Notes: a model not told the origin generated them from the sequence alone. Positions 11,940 to 25,535 are shown, counted from the stretch's first letter. The stretch is 64,000 nt of DNA from Tetrastigma voinierianum (GCA_016808115.1 JAEQBH010000137.1:434001-498000), one strand, 5' to 3'. Made by a program: numbers and translations.

Positions 11940-12275
11940 TTATAACTAGATTTTCACGCCTAAAACCGTATTTACGAATACAATTTATATACATTTTAAA
12001 ACCACATTTACCAAATATGTTTTTAGGGTAAAATTTTAAAATCACAATTAGTGAATATGGTTTTAAAATAAATTTTTAAAGCCACACTTATCAACTACGA
12101 ATTTAAGGTAAATATGGTTTTAAAGTAAATTTTTAAAACCACAATTGGTGAATACTATTTTAAAAATTTATCTTAAAACCGTATTCACCAATTGCGATTT
12201 TGAAAATTTACTCTAAAACCGCATTTGATGAATATGGTTTTAAAATCTTACTCCAAAAACCAATAATCAACTACG
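11940..12275. repeat. Cluster of short alternating repeats with a hairpin
   Basis: A unit of about 35-45 bp (aaaccacaattggtgaatac-like, then a TTTTAAAA-rich spacer) recurs about seven times, in both orientations. A perfect 14-bp inverted repeat lies at 12142-12155 (caattggtgaatac) and 12181-12194 (gtattcaccaattg), with a 25-nt loop. The whole is strongly AT-rich and could fold back on itself. It has no known function. Confidence 0.8.
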
Positions 12276-15200
12276 ATTTTTTACTGCGGATGACTACTTG
12301 TACCACGAAAGACTATATTGATAAATATTTTCAAACCAATCTATTCATGTGTTTTTTTATAAAAATAAACCATTTTGACTTTAAACTCTTCATCATTCTC
12401 CACAAAAATAACCAGACCAAGACCACTTTCAATTCCATCTCTCAATTACCCTACACCCAAAACTTTATTATTGACCCCACACCTAAGCTACCTCAGGTTT
12501 ATAACTAGTGCATTGATCACCACAAAAATTAATAACTTATTTTGTGAATCACTTATGAAGTCGCCATTATTATTTTAATAGTTTTTCTTTTTCACCAATA
12601 AGACTTAACTCAAGTGATTAATAGTTCAGACTGGTATAAAGAGGGGAAGGGTTCAGTATTCGAAGTCCCAATAAAACTAATTTGTGAAAAATAAATTAAT
12701 ATGGTATATTGTAAAAATAAATTTTCTTTCAAAAAATATATATGTAAAAATAGTCTTTCTTTTAAAGTTTTTAACCTTTTTATAATCTTCAAATTATTAA
12801 TTAAATTATTGAATTTTAAATTTACCATTGTTCTAACTATTCTTTGTATGTTTTACTTAAATGAAATTATTTTTTCTTATTATCTTAAACTACTTTTAAG
12901 ATAACAATGGGAATTATTGAAAAGAAAATGAATAAGTCATCTTCTTCTCCAAAGTACAGAAAAACTGCGTGAGTGAAAAGTGATTGGTTTGGTAGAGAGA
13001 AAGAATGACTTCTCTTCTAGATTTTCCTGTCAGACCGTCGATTCTCGTCGTGAGAGTTTGATGAAACAAATGCTAGTACTCTATCTCTAAAATGTTATGA
13101 TATTTAGTTATTTGTTCTTTACCCGGTTGTTAGGTGCAATTATATGGTTAGTTGGTGACTATCATGGCCTATTCTTTAATTCTATTTTAGTTCCTTTTAT
13201 AAAGATCTTTTAAAGGTGTTAAGATGATTACCAGAATCCAATATTTGGAAGGAAAATGTGTAAAGACTTTCAACATTTGTAACTATTATGATTTAATTAT
13301 TTGATTTCATCAAAGTGCAGTAAGTATGGAGATAGTTATCACTACCACTTATATGGTAATGAAAAAATGTAGCCTAATTTAGTAAGGTTTCATAATGTTA
13401 TTTAATTTTTGCGGATAATAATGATGATGGTGATGGTATTAGTTTGATGATGATGATGGTATTATTAATAAAAAGGGTGGAAGATATTAATATTGAGGCA
13501 TGTTGATGGATAATCATCTTCATTATATAAATCAATGAAAATCATAATAATATATTGAGAAAATTTACAATTTTAATAAGAAAGTTATGAAAAATATTTA
13601 TTCATATAGAAATATTATCTAGTTTATGAATACTTCTGTGTATTTGCTAAAATAACTTTTTCTTTAGACCGCTTGAGGAAATTAAAAATAAGCTATTAGT
13701 GACAAAGAAAGAATGCAAATATTGATAGAAATTGATTTTAATTTATATTACTAGACAATTGCCCCCATTAGTCTCAAAGTCCACCACCTAGAGAACAACA
13801 CTCGGTCATCCTCATACATCCCATCAATGACATTGAGAAGAACACCACCTACTATGATGATTGCTTTTACACATAACCAAACTCATAACTTAGAACAACA
13901 CCACACCATGTTTTAGTCTACGGAAGAGTCCACACTATGCATTTGTTTCACTCCTTCATCTCTACCCACCTACCATCAATTTTCCAAACTATCTTTTTCC
14001 ACCCCATGAATCATTCCTTCTCAAACTTTTTGCACTATATTCGCACAAATTATGGGTTGATAATATTCTTTGTTTCAATCGTATATACAAAGTGAAAATG
14101 ACTATTCAAGCACAAGGGTCAAATGTAGAAAAACGAGTAAAGAAAATATTTACACCCTATGTTTTCTACGCATCTATCTCAGATTTGAAAATAAGAAATG
14201 AACTAAAGCGACTCAACCCCTAAATGGGTAACAAGAAACCCTCGCTTTGTGTTCTTGATGCTTCAACTTATGTGGGTTTTGATCTTCAAAGATCTGAAAG
14301 TAGAGGCTATCCAATCCATGCCGCCATGCAGAAAAATGGTAGGTAAGGATTTCTTAACTTGTTTATGCTTAGGGGACTCCAAATAAGATTCATTTTGAGT
14401 TTTTTGTTTTTCTATTCTCTCCTCTCTTTCATATTTGTTATTTATGGCATATTTTTGGCCGCTTGCAGGAGAGATAAATAGTGAAGATTAGATAATCAGG
14501 GAGATCAAGAGGGTAGAACCGTAGAAGAGAGATTGGTGGTGTTTACAGCGGATGTTTTGGACTACCATAGCTCTCGAGCGTTTTTAGATGAAGAGGCAAA
14601 TCCTGGTCTTCTTCCATTGAGACAACAAAGGGTATGCTCGCCTCCCATTCAACTTCCATTCGTCCAAATTGCTTATATATGAATGTTTTCATGTCGCTTT
14701 TTTTCGAGATATGCCTGCAAGTGTGATTTCAAGTACCTCATTTATGCTATGATTTGGAGTACCTCTTACTTCCTTTTAGTCATTCTTTCCTCACATGTAT
14801 ATTTGCTTTCCATGTATATATTTTTTTCCAAACATAATATTTAATGCATATAAATTTTGTTTTCATTTCCTTGATTTTCCAATTATCACACAAAGACACT
14901 CATGTTATACACTTTTCTTAAAATTGTATGATTGTTGGTACATAAACAATCATTTTTTTAATGATAATACTCAAATCTCTAGAAAAAGAAAGAGAGCCCA
15001 GCCAAGCTTCACTCGCTGAAGCAACCTCAAAAGTAAAATGCACTCTTTCAATAATACAACCCCACTCCCCCTCCCCACGGTTTCCTAGCACACTTATCCC
15101 ACTGCCAAAAAGTGCTTAAATTACCTAGGCCAGGCCCACTCATAGTCATATCATTTGCTCTAGTATTTCATTTTTGCTCATTCACCCCCAACAACCCCAC

Positions 15201-15866
15201 AAGACAAGCCTAAGCCTATTGTCATTTGGGCGACAGACAGTTCCCTTCCCTGGGCCGTCCCAACAACTTTTTTCCTTAATTTCCAGACTACGCTTGTGGT
15301 TAAGGCCCAGGCTTGCTAGGCTAGCTCTTGAGATCAGTCCTCTTCCTCCGATTATTATTATGGCAGTGTAATTCATCTTTATTATTAGCTTAATAAAAAG
15401 TTGATGCGATATTTTTTTTGAAAAAAAATGATTTACTTAAATTGCTTTTTAGAAAGGCATGTGATTGTCTGAAGCCTGGCTCATGGAAGTGGTAGGATAG
15501 GTTTACAAGAGATCCCAAGTTTCAAGCCCGCTCATGTGATTAGTTCTGGTACTATCACACACAAGTACTGTTGTGTATCTTGTGGTTTCTAAGCAATTAA
15601 CTAACCAAAGATGTCAACTCATTTTTTTAATGTTTTATTTTTAGTCAACTTTATTATTTTAGTTTATTATTATATTATCTTTACTATTATTCTACCTCCC
15701 AATTTATTAAATTCATTTAAAGTCATGTTTTCCATATTTATCGTTTTATATTTCAAGGTAATAAAGTTCAAATCCAATTTATTAAGTTTTTTTTTTTCAC
15801 ATAAGTAAATAAATAGTAGTTATGAAATAATAATAATTTTAATTTAATTTCAGTATTCCAACATAA
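12276..15866. other. Unassigned DNA between the two 330-bp direct repeats
   Basis: About 3.6 kb of mostly AT-rich sequence with no recognisable protein. It contains a GAT-type microsatellite near 13418-13465. A slightly GC-richer piece at about 14460-14640 could be a decayed exon, but I cannot assign it. Confidence 0.4.
13418..13465. repeat. Imperfect (GAT)n microsatellite
   Basis: Repeated gat/gtt trinucleotides (aatgatgatggtgatgg ... tgatgatgatgatgg). Confidence 0.85.
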
Positions 15867-16196
15867 ATCTTACTTTCTAAAATTTACTAAAATTTTTTCT
15901 CAATTTTATAAAAAAAATAGCTTTAAATTCGGAAAAAGCACCCTGTTCAATCATTTTCTTTCATTTCTTAAAAAAATCAGAAAATATTTTTTACAAATTT
16001 CTAAAATCGTTTTCTTAACTTTTAAAATGAAAAATCATTTTTCTTAATTTCTAAAACAAATCATCTTTTTTCTAATTTTAAAAATTTTAAAAATTATTTT
16101 CTTCAATTTCAAAAGTTTCAAATTTATTTTCCTTATATCAAAAAAAATCTTTTAAAATTCAAATTTTCAAAATAACTTCGACAATTTCCCAAATCA
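15867..16196. repeat. Direct repeat, right copy (~330 bp) inside the CACTA element
   Basis: Same orientation as 10352-10679, with which it aligns end to end. It lies about 490 bp upstream of the transposase remnant. Confidence 0.75.
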
Positions 16197-16685
16197 ACAA
16201 TAGCCATTTAATTTATATTAAGTTTATTTTAATAAACAGCTTCTAGTTCACTCACAAAATTCACTAAAATAAATAAATAACGACACAAGTATTAAAATAA
16301 GTCACTTATAGTATTAGTTAATTAATCCTATATAATGTGTTTCATCTTAATGATATATTTTGGATTTTCTTGATTAATTAGGATAGTCTATAAACTATTA
16401 AATTCTGCACCTTGTTGTCCAATCTTAGTGTATATTAACCATGAGTCATATAACAACCTCACAATAGTATTATAAGTGCATGATCAGTAGATTAATTATT
16501 GTATTTATAGTTTTAGAAAATGAAGTATTCTATTGTGATATTTAACCTATTGAGAACATGACTATTTTGCATGATGGATCATCAGGCCTACAATATAGCA
16601 TTAACACTTCAAATCACTATTAAAATAACACCTTTTCTTACATAAAACTTTTCTCATGTTTTAATTTTTTTTTTTTAATGATAGT

Positions 16686-19600
16686 ATGGATCGAGGTTGG
16701 ATGTTAAAAGATAGAAGGTCAAGGGAGTATGAAGAAGGAGTTGAATACTTCATTAATTTTGCATTACAACATTGTCAAAATCCAAGTGTCATCCGTTGTC
16801 CATGTATGAGATGTGGAAACTTAATGCATTATACGCCTAACAAGATTCGAGAACACATGTTTTTCAATGGCTGATCGTAGTTATCAGACATGGTATCGCA
16901 CGGAGAAGCGTGTCCTACTAATGACAATCAACTGCAATGGCACAAGGTTATGATACATTAGATTATGGAAGATAAGTAAGCAGACATTAGAAATGGTTCA
17001 CGCCGCATAAGATGAGTGTATGAATGATCCAATGTCATTTAAAAATTGGTTGAAGATGCCGAAAAACCTTGTACCCTAATTGTTTAAAGTAATGCTTTCT
17101 GCACAGCTAAATTGTACAACTTGAAAGCAAAATATGGGTGGTCAGATAAAAGCTTTTCAGATTTACTCCAATTGTTAGGGGATATGTTGCCCATGAACAA
17201 TGAGATGCCCTATCCACAATGAAAGGAAAACCTTTGAATGCATTAGAATGGAATACGAGAAGATACATCCATGTCCAAATGATTGCATGTTTATAGGAAT
17301 GAGTCGAGGGATGCATCTTCATGTCCTACTTGTGGAATGTCAAGGTGGGAAGGTAAACAAGGCAGGGGTGAGAAACACTAAGGAGCAAGCTCCTCAAGAA
17401 GGTATCAGGGTATTTCCCACCCATCCCTAGGTTTAGAGGATGTTTCAATCTCCAAAACAAATTAATGACCTAAATGCACAAGACAAGAAAGAGTAAAATG
17501 ATGTCAACTTTATTCCAAAATGACTCTCCTACTTATAATTAGTGAACCAAATGTGGCCACACTTGTTTCCAAATTCGAGAAACCTTCACTCTGCCATTTC
17601 CGTGCCAGATGGTATCAACTCATAGCTCTATGACTAGTAGGTATAGTTGTCGCCCATCATCACTATCACGCATAACCTTCCTCCGCTATGCATGAAAAGG
17701 AAATTTATGATGTTATCTTAATATCGTGACCACGACAACTGCAATGACATTGACATATACTTGGCACTGTTAGTAGATGATTTGAAAACTTTATGGGAGA
17801 TAGGGGTGGAAACATATGATGCATATAAGGTCAAGTTTTTCACATTAAAGGCTATTTTGTTATGGACAATTAATGATTTCCCTGCTTATGGCAACTTATC
17901 TGGATGCACTATTAAGGGATATTATGCTTGTCCAATATGCGGTGAAGAAACATATTCACATAGGCTAAAGCATGGGAATAAAAACTCGTATACAGGCCAT
18001 CGAAGATTTCTTCCATTCAACCATCCATTTAGAAAGCAAAAGAAGGCCTTTAATGGTGAACAAGAGTTTAACTTACCTCCAACACAACTTACTGGAGAAG
18101 AAATATTGAGAAAGGTTGATATGATTCATAACTCATGGGGAAAGAAAAAGAATAAACGAGGGAAATCAATTGTTAATTCTACAAGTTGCTGGAAAAAGAA
18201 GTCTATCTTTTTTAAGCTTGAATACTGGAAATATTTTTATGTTCGTCACAACTTGGATGTCATGCATATTGAAAAGAATGTATGTGAGAGCATTGTTGGA
18301 ACTTTGCTTAACATTCCGTAAACAAAGGATGACTCAATTTCGACTGGGACTTATTGAAATGGGCCATATGAATTAGCACCAAAGTTGGGTTGGCTTAACC
18401 TATCTCCCCTGCATGCGGTACACTACAGAATGGAAAAAAGGCATTATTGCAAGTTTAGCTAATTTGAAGGTTCCCGAAGGTTATTGTTCAAACTTTGGGA
18501 ACCTTGTGTTTGGAAGAGCTAACGCTCCATGGTCTTAAGTCCCATGATTATCATGCACTTATGCAACAACTATTGCCAGTAGCAATTAGATCAGTGTTAC
18601 CTAAGCATGTCAGATATGCCATTACGAGATTATGCTTCTTCTTTAATGCGCTTTGTGCAAAGGTAGTGGATGTGTCAAAATTGAATGATTTGCAGCAAGA
18701 CATAGTAGTCACTTGTGCTACTTCAGAAGCATTTCCCACTTCCATTTTTGATAATATGCTTCATTTAATGGTGGCCCTCCTTAGTAAGAGAGGTAAGACT
18801 ATGTGGACCATACATGAGAGATGGATGTATCCATTTGAAAGATATATGAAAGTTCTAAAGGTATGTTCAAATCGTGAATCATCCGTAAGGGTGCATCATT
18901 GAGTGTTATATTGCGTAAGAAGCTTTAGAGTTTTGCACCTGAGTATTTGTCGTATAGATGCAATCGGGATTCCCTTCTTAGTATGAAAGATGAATGGAAA
19001 TATGGGAAACCTTTACCCGGGAGGCCAATGACTATTAATGAGTATAACTCAGCGGAGCAAGCACATCATTATGTTCTGCAAAATATACAACCATTATGCA
19101 ACCTTATATCAAGTGCAAGTGTCGGTTCTTGAACATGTGACTTGTTACTCTACCTTTATGGATACAAACCATGACTTGTTTATGACTACTTGATAGTGAT
19201 CACATAAAATATTTGAAGGCAAGTATCCTCGCTACCTAAAAGGTGAAGTGGCTAGAGGATGAACATGTGCCATTACTTAGCTATCGTTTCAAAAGGTATG
19301 AAACTCAAAGTGCATCACCTACTAGACTCAAATACTTTTCACTCATTCTACATTCATTTATATATTATGGATGAACTCAGAGGTTGTCGATGAAATGCTG
19401 TGAAGGAGAACCTATTGAAGAGGATCTTAAGTGGCTTGCACAAGGACCAGACAATGCCTTACTTATCCCGGGTTATATCATTAATGGCTGTCGTTACTAT
19501 ACCAAGGATCGTGATGAGACACGAAGTTAACCAAAAACAGTGTGGCATTATGGCATCAACTATGCAAATTGGGGTGTCAAAGATAAGAACTCGTGCTTGG

Positions 19601-19940
19601 TGATATTTTTTATGGGGTTGTAAAAGAGACATGGGACCTGATTATAATATGTCAGATTTGTGTTTTTGCTGATTAGTTGATAATAAGAGCGGTGTCAGTT
19701 GATGAGCTTGGTTTCACATTAGTTGATCTACAGAAGATAGGACATAAATTTATCCATTTTGGCATCTCAAGCTCAACAAGTATTTTATGTAGAAGACCAA
19801 GCATCCAAGATGGTTTGTTGTTCTTTCAAGGCCAAGAGTTGACTTTTGACATAGAGGGTGATGACAACTTCACAAACAATTGTATAGAAGATCACCCATT
19901 TGTGAATGCAATGCCTAATATCGGTCTCCTCATGAAGTGA
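16686..19940 (+). pseudogene. Degenerate CACTA transposase (tnp2 / Transposase_21 type)
   Basis: Decayed transposase that would have cut and joined the element's ends. Segments in family order: (a) 16686-16874, N-terminal transposase-associated domain (starts MDRGWM; RCPCMRCGN), ended by a TGA; (b) about 17160-17430, with EKIHPCPNDC; (c) 17761-18321, tnp2 core, with NDFPAYGNLSG, YYACPICGEE and HNLDVMHIEKNV, ended by TAA; (d) about 18483-18902, DUF4218-like, with RWMYPFERY; (e) about 19400-19940, DUF4216-like (VDELGFTLVDLQKIGHK and, in other frames, GYIINGCRYYTKDRDE). These are separated by stops and frameshifts, some of which may be introns. The order matches full-length plant CACTA transposases. 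It is not functional as read. Confidence 0.92.
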
Positions 19941-21373
19941 AGACTCAAAATGAAATTTGTATGAGAACTGACAGAGGGGATTGGATGAACATTAATCATA
20001 TTAGGCATGTTTTATTTTTTTTTTTGTACTACTTTAGTTACTACTAAGTGATTACTAAGTGTTGTATTGCTAAATTATCGTTAACATATAATGACATGGT
20101 AATTGATATTATGGTTTTATTATTTTATTCTTGTTACTTTATTTTTTCTATTACATGCATCGCCATTTGTAACCAAATGCAACTACTTATGTATTTGATG
20201 CCCTTAATTGTCTAAACTTCTTTATAGCTTAATTGATATATTTAAATAAGTGTTGCTTATACATTGACATCATAACTTGTTTTAGATTATGCATTGAAGA
20301 ATGAATAAATTCTACTTAATGACTTAATTTTTTTTTAGACAATCCTCCTTGTAGTGAAAGTTAACATGTATATAAGGTGGAAGGATAATAAATAATACTT
20401 CATTTAAGTTATTTGGATAAGTTTTTACATATTGAATTAAAATGGTAAGGCATCTGGTATATGTTTTTATACAAACTTAATATTGCATGACAAAGCTTGA
20501 TCATTATCATATTCAATGTTTATAAGCATTTATAAAAATAACAAAATAATCGATGTCTATGTTTTGATTGAATTTATAATATAATGAAAAATAATGACAA
20601 AACATAAGACAAGTCAATATTTATTAGACTTGGTGGTAAACTATGTATGACACAATTTCAAAATAAAACATTGTTATAATAATGACATAGAAGAAATAAT
20701 TACGCGACACAATCTTAACCTCACAATTGATTGAATATTCTTAAATTATTGTATTAGTGTGTGAGTAGAGAATGCAAGTTTTGCAAAATATTCAACTTTG
20801 CAATTGTACTGGTTTATATTATAATGTATTTTTTGCATATTTTCACATTTCAAATTATCACATATTTATCAATGTTAAATGTTGTTGTCTTAGCATTCTT
20901 TTAGCCATTCAAGACACGGTAAGGTCATACCTGCACATGGGAGCAGCACGAAGGAAAAACAAAGCAAAGGTGATTGTTACAATATCCTAGTTTAATTTTT
21001 ACAATTAACTTATAAAGGTGTCTAAAATTCTTTTCTTTACTTTTCATGTAGGATGGTGCTATACAAAAAGAAGAAAACAAAAGTTTAGAGGATCAACCAT
21101 GAACCAAATATCACAAAGAATAAAAGTAAAGGTTAAGATTAATGTTGATTATAATGACATGATGGTATAGAAATTGGTGATGGATCTATACAATTGGCTT
21201 CCTACTTAAAACTGCAGGCGGACCATGGTTCCAAAGAGACTATCTTGATTGGCGCTAGTGCCAAATGAGTTGAAAGAAAGTTATGGGATATCGCTCGTAT
21301 GAAATAATTATTTTAAATTATCTTCCTCATATCTTGTGCAATTCATTACATGCATTCGTACTCAATAACTATT
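19941..21373. other. Spacer between the two CACTA reading frames
   Basis: AT-rich. A possible first exon of the second ORF lies near 20915-20970 (SYLHMGAARRKNKAK), followed by a GT-type boundary, but this is uncertain. Nothing else is recognised. Confidence 0.4.
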
Positions 21374-22440
21374 TGAATTTGCAGAACGCGCTTCAAGGTT
21401 GATGAAGATAGCAAGAATAATTATTGCATCAATAGGGAGAAAGTTCAGTCATTCAAGCACCATCTCTTCACAAAGACTATAATGCCTATAAGGATGACCC
21501 CTAACACCTTAAAGAGCCCCCACCTTGTTACAACTATATTGAGACCTCAAATATGGAGAAAATTGGTTATGGATAGGCTCTCAGCAGTTTCAAAAGAAGT
21601 CGAAACCAGAAACAAAAGAGGTCTTTGGAACACATATTCCCAATTGACTTATAGAAAGGTTATGCAAAACTTTACAAGAAGTGGTAAGTCGCACTTGTTT
21701 TCATTTATACATTTATTTTTATTTTTATGCTTGGTTAAGTAGGAGAAAATTTAATATTGTAGTTATAATATATAATGATTGTGTGATGTGGATAGAATTT
21801 TTTTGGTTGTTAATGGGATATGCTTTTGTAAAATTGTTATAAATGGATGTAGTTGTTTAATGAAAAAAATTAAAGCAAGTATACGAATAAAAATATATCA
21901 ATTATGTTTATAGAATTAAAAAACAAATATCATTTATATTTGATTGATATTATATAATCTTTACACAGAATGATTTGCTTTATTATTATATCTAAGCAAC
22001 AATACACTTATTGAAATCATTATATTATGCAAATGTGATGAAAAACGATTCTAGGAAGCTCGCGGCCTAGATGGGAATTTGTGGAAGTTGGCGCAGAGAG
22101 AAGGAAGGTAAATATGATGTTGAAACCCAACATGTTGTTCATAAAATTGTTAGTTATCAAAACTTTTAAATGATGTATGTTAATGTTCAAAGCTTATAAA
22201 TTATGATATTCAAGCAACTTGTTATGTTGTTTTGTAGGATGAGTTGACTACTAATGCCAAGAAGCTTGGTATTTCTACCGCTGGTCCAAATGATATACTT
22301 ACACAAGCTTTAGGAACACTCCTGAGCATCCCGTAGAGTAAGGCAAGGACCAAGAACGTATCGCATATTTTGGATGTCTTAAGTCATCAAAAGTTGTTTC
22401 AAATGGGATGAAAGAGAAATGATATTGTAAGGAAGGAGAA
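21374..22440 (+). pseudogene. Second CACTA ORF, transposase_24 (Ptta/En/Spm)-like segment
   Basis: Two decayed exon-like blocks. The first (about 21385-21690) reads FKVDEDSK..., KTIMPIRMTPNTLKSP and RKLVMDRLSAVSKE, matching the pattern of the plant transposase_24 family. The second (about 22239-22400) includes DELTTNAKKLGIS and GPNDILTQALGTLL, the hallmark G-NDILTQALGT motif of that family, followed by a stop. A short piece at about 22055-22110 fits between them. In CACTA elements this product is the accessory, probably DNA-binding, protein. Introns explain some gaps; stops show decay. Confidence 0.75.
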
Positions 22441-23104
22441 AGAATTAGAGAGCTGAAAAAATGCTTGTCACGAGAGGAAGCTTAAAGGGACAAGTAAGCA
22501 ACGTGAATATTGAACACCACTCATCAAGGGGCTCAATAACGCCCTCCCACACCCCATTCCTTCGAAATGAGCAAAGACAAATATCCGACAACAATTGCTA
22601 ATTCATGAAGAAGTCCATCGAATGACACAACATGGAGTTGAGATGAAGGTTACACAACCACTCCAACATCCAATTGACAAGGTATATATATGTTTGACTT
22701 AGTTCCATTACTAGCATTAATGTATAGTTTTTTTTTTTTTTTTGTGGATATTCATATTTATATACCAAATGTAGTGACATATTTTTTAATTTTTATATGT
22801 TAAAAAATTGTGACTCACTTATATAGATTAGAGAAACATTGTTATTATGCAACATATGTTCCTCGAAGTAAATGATGGTCCGAACTACAAAGTCACCATC
22901 CTCATCCCGTCTAACCTCGATGTCTTTCACCGTTTCCACTTCCAAATGGTCTAAAACGAGGGATGGAGTTGGACACGAGGTTATGGCTCGTTGAGCCAGG
23001 ATAATTCTTGGTGATGAGGCAAGAGGTGTTATCATGTACTTTCACAGGTTAATTTCTTTATGTTTTGCTTTCTTACTAATGGGTCAATGTTCTAATTATC
23101 GACT

Positions 23105-24234
23105 ATGTTGAAGAAAATGAGAAGAAGAAGAAAGCAACAAAGATACAGAAACTCTATTGAACAACGAAAGAAAGAAAATTCAGATATCAATCGCCATAAA
23201 AACAAGCCAAAGACTTTTGAAAAGATAGACTACTCCCAAAAGTACAATTCCCCACAGATCCGCTTGGCAGAATTTTTCACATTTTCTTTTGGTGGAAGAT
23301 ATGGAGTATATCATATCTGAGGTGTGAGGTTTCATCAAACTGTATTTGTTTTTACATATGGTGGGATTTCTACATGTGCATTGAGTTCAAGTTATTTTAT
23401 GGTACTAATATTCTTATATATTTCAATTTTCTTAGGTACTTGTATCAAGAGATGAGAGATACAATGAGGAGTAAGTTGATATTTGTGAATCCAAAGAATA
23501 AGCAAAGCTCTAACAACAAAACCAAAGTTGGAAAATAGAGCTCGATACATTGCTGAGAGATTGATAAATTCAAGAAAAGCTGAGTATATTTTTGTCCCAT
23601 ACAACCCAGGGTAATTGTCTTAGATAATTACATAAGATTTTCATTATTCATGTTTTATTATCAAATTACTTCTCACGATCTTTTAATTTGTGTTTGTTAT
23701 ACTCTAGTTTTCATTGGGTGTTGGGGGTTATAAAAATTGAAACAATGACCGTGTTTTACTTCGACTCCTTGCAAGATAAGCCAACTAAAGACTTTCAAGA
23801 AGTAATTAACATGTATGTATCTTCCTTTTATTTGGCTTAGATTAAGTATTCATGGTTGAAATGTATCTTAATTTTCTAAATTTTATTATAGGTATTTCGA
23901 ATTTATTCTTCAAATAAAGAAAGTTTACAAGAAAGACCTTTAATTGATATGTGTTGAGGTAAGATAAATATGACCATTTTCAATCTCTCCTCTAATAAAT
24001 CTACTTGGGTGTGTTTTAAATTCATGCTATATTTTATTTTTCTATTAAATTTGGAATTACTTTAGCTGAATAAATATCATATTTTTTTACCTTTGGTTTT
24101 ATCGCAAATATTTAGGTTCATGGAAGTTTTATCACATTATATATGTATACATTTTCTAATGAGACATGAGCTCCATGTAGAGTCCTAGACAACATGGAGG
24201 GGGTTCATTGTGGTTATTATGTGATGAAGATACA
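23105..24234 (+). pseudogene. Ulp1/SENP-like C48 cysteine peptidase segment of the CACTA element
   Basis: Exon-like pieces reconstruct the C48 fold. RARYIAERL...EYIFVPYNPG (about 23535-23612) is followed by a GT...AG intron. FHWVLGVIKI...VFYFDSLQDKP begins after the AG at 23706-23707. NMYF spans an intron starting gtatgt near 23813. GVHCGYYVMKIQ ends at about 24234. The catalytic His (23712-23714), Asp (23763-23765) and Cys (24209-24211) are all present. The residue six before Cys, normally Gln (oxyanion hole), is Asn. C48 enzymes cleave SUMO-like modifiers; copies are known in plant CACTA and Mutator elements, with unclear function. A TAG occurs in an earlier piece, so it is likely dead. Confidence 0.8.
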
Positions 24235-24511
24235 ATGAGATAATTTTTTGGATTTGAGCCTACTCAAGTTGAAGGTATGAACTCAACTATAATATTTCTT
24301 AAGTACTATGAAGTTTTATATATGAATATGCTGTTATAATATTTTTTTTATTAATAATGTCTTAATGGAAAAAAGATCTATACCAAAGATGAAATAAATG
24401 TATTAAGATCGTAGGTAGATTTTGTCACACTCTCGCTTCACTTAAAAAATAGACTAATTCTTGCATTGAGTCTTCTATTTCATATACTTCAAAATTTATA
24501 TAAAGCAAATG

Positions 24512-25535
24512 CTTGGATGTATTTTTTTTTTTGTTTGTATAAGTTTTATTTTGGCATGATGGAAGTTTTGTAGTTACGCATTTCTTCAACTAATATTTAA
24601 TTAATATCATTTATTTATGTATTTTGTTACAAAGTTTCCTGTGGATAGTAAAAGGCTCAAGAACTTTTTTCCATGGTGACATTTCAACATGTATATGCAT
24701 TGAGTTATTAATATTTTGTTGTGTAGTTATTTTGGTAAGATAAAAGTTTGTGTACTTACTGTTTCATTAGACGGGGATTTCATCTTGAACCAATAATTAG
24801 TTAATATTTACTTATTTATTTTCAGATAAGTTTCGGGGACGTAGAAATACTAAGATGGTTTTTTAACGAGAGATTTCGCATTCTGCATATCTTGAATATT
24901 AATATTTTATCATACAAATGTTGTTTTGCAAGATGAAAGTTTATATAGTTATTGAGGAATAATTAGATGAATTTCATCTTGGAATTGATAATTAGTTGGT
25001 ATTATTCTTTGTATTATTTGCATAGGTTTCAACTAGTGAAAGACTTCATATGGTTTTTGCAAAGAGAGAATCAAGATGTATATACATCTGGTTTATTAAT
25101 ATTTTGGTTACAATGTTATTTTGGTAAGATTAAAGTTTGTGTAGTTCTTAAAGTTTCATTACATTGGTTTCATCTTATACCAATAATTAGTTAATATCAT
25201 TTTTTTATTCTCCTTATTTTATTTGGTATATGTATCGCTTAATGAAAGACTCAAGACGTGTATTTTTTTACAGAGATTTCAAGATGTATATACGAATGTG
25301 TTACTAGCTATTTTTTGGTTGTACGCTTGTTATTTTGGTAAGATTAAAGTTTGTGTAGTTACTAAGATTTGTTATATGGATTCATCTTCACCAATAATTA
25401 ATTAGTGTCATTTGTTTATTTATTTTTTTACACAGTCGTGTTAGTGAAAGACTCAAGGTGATTTTTTGCATAGAGACATTTAAAGATGTATATACATGCA
25501 TGAGTTATTAATATTTTGGTTGTATAACGATCATT
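24512..25535. repeat. Tandem array of diverged ~200-bp units near the right end of the CACTA element
   Basis: About five units. Each contains ttattttggtaagattaaagtttgtgtag-like sequence, a cat(c)ttgaaccaataattagttaatat phrase and an agtgaaagactcaag phrase, with boundaries near 24640, 24835, 25030, 25237 and 25438. The last unit is partial. It lies between the coding remnants and the right terminus. Confidence 0.85.

Noticed and set aside
11940..12275. CRISPR-like or tRNA-like structure
   Set aside because: Repeats are in alternating orientation and AT-rich; no cloverleaf or conserved tRNA boxes.
24512..25535. CRISPR-like array, because of regular repetition
   Set aside because: Units are contiguous, diverged and ~200 bp long, without short identical repeats and unique spacers; the genome is a plant's.
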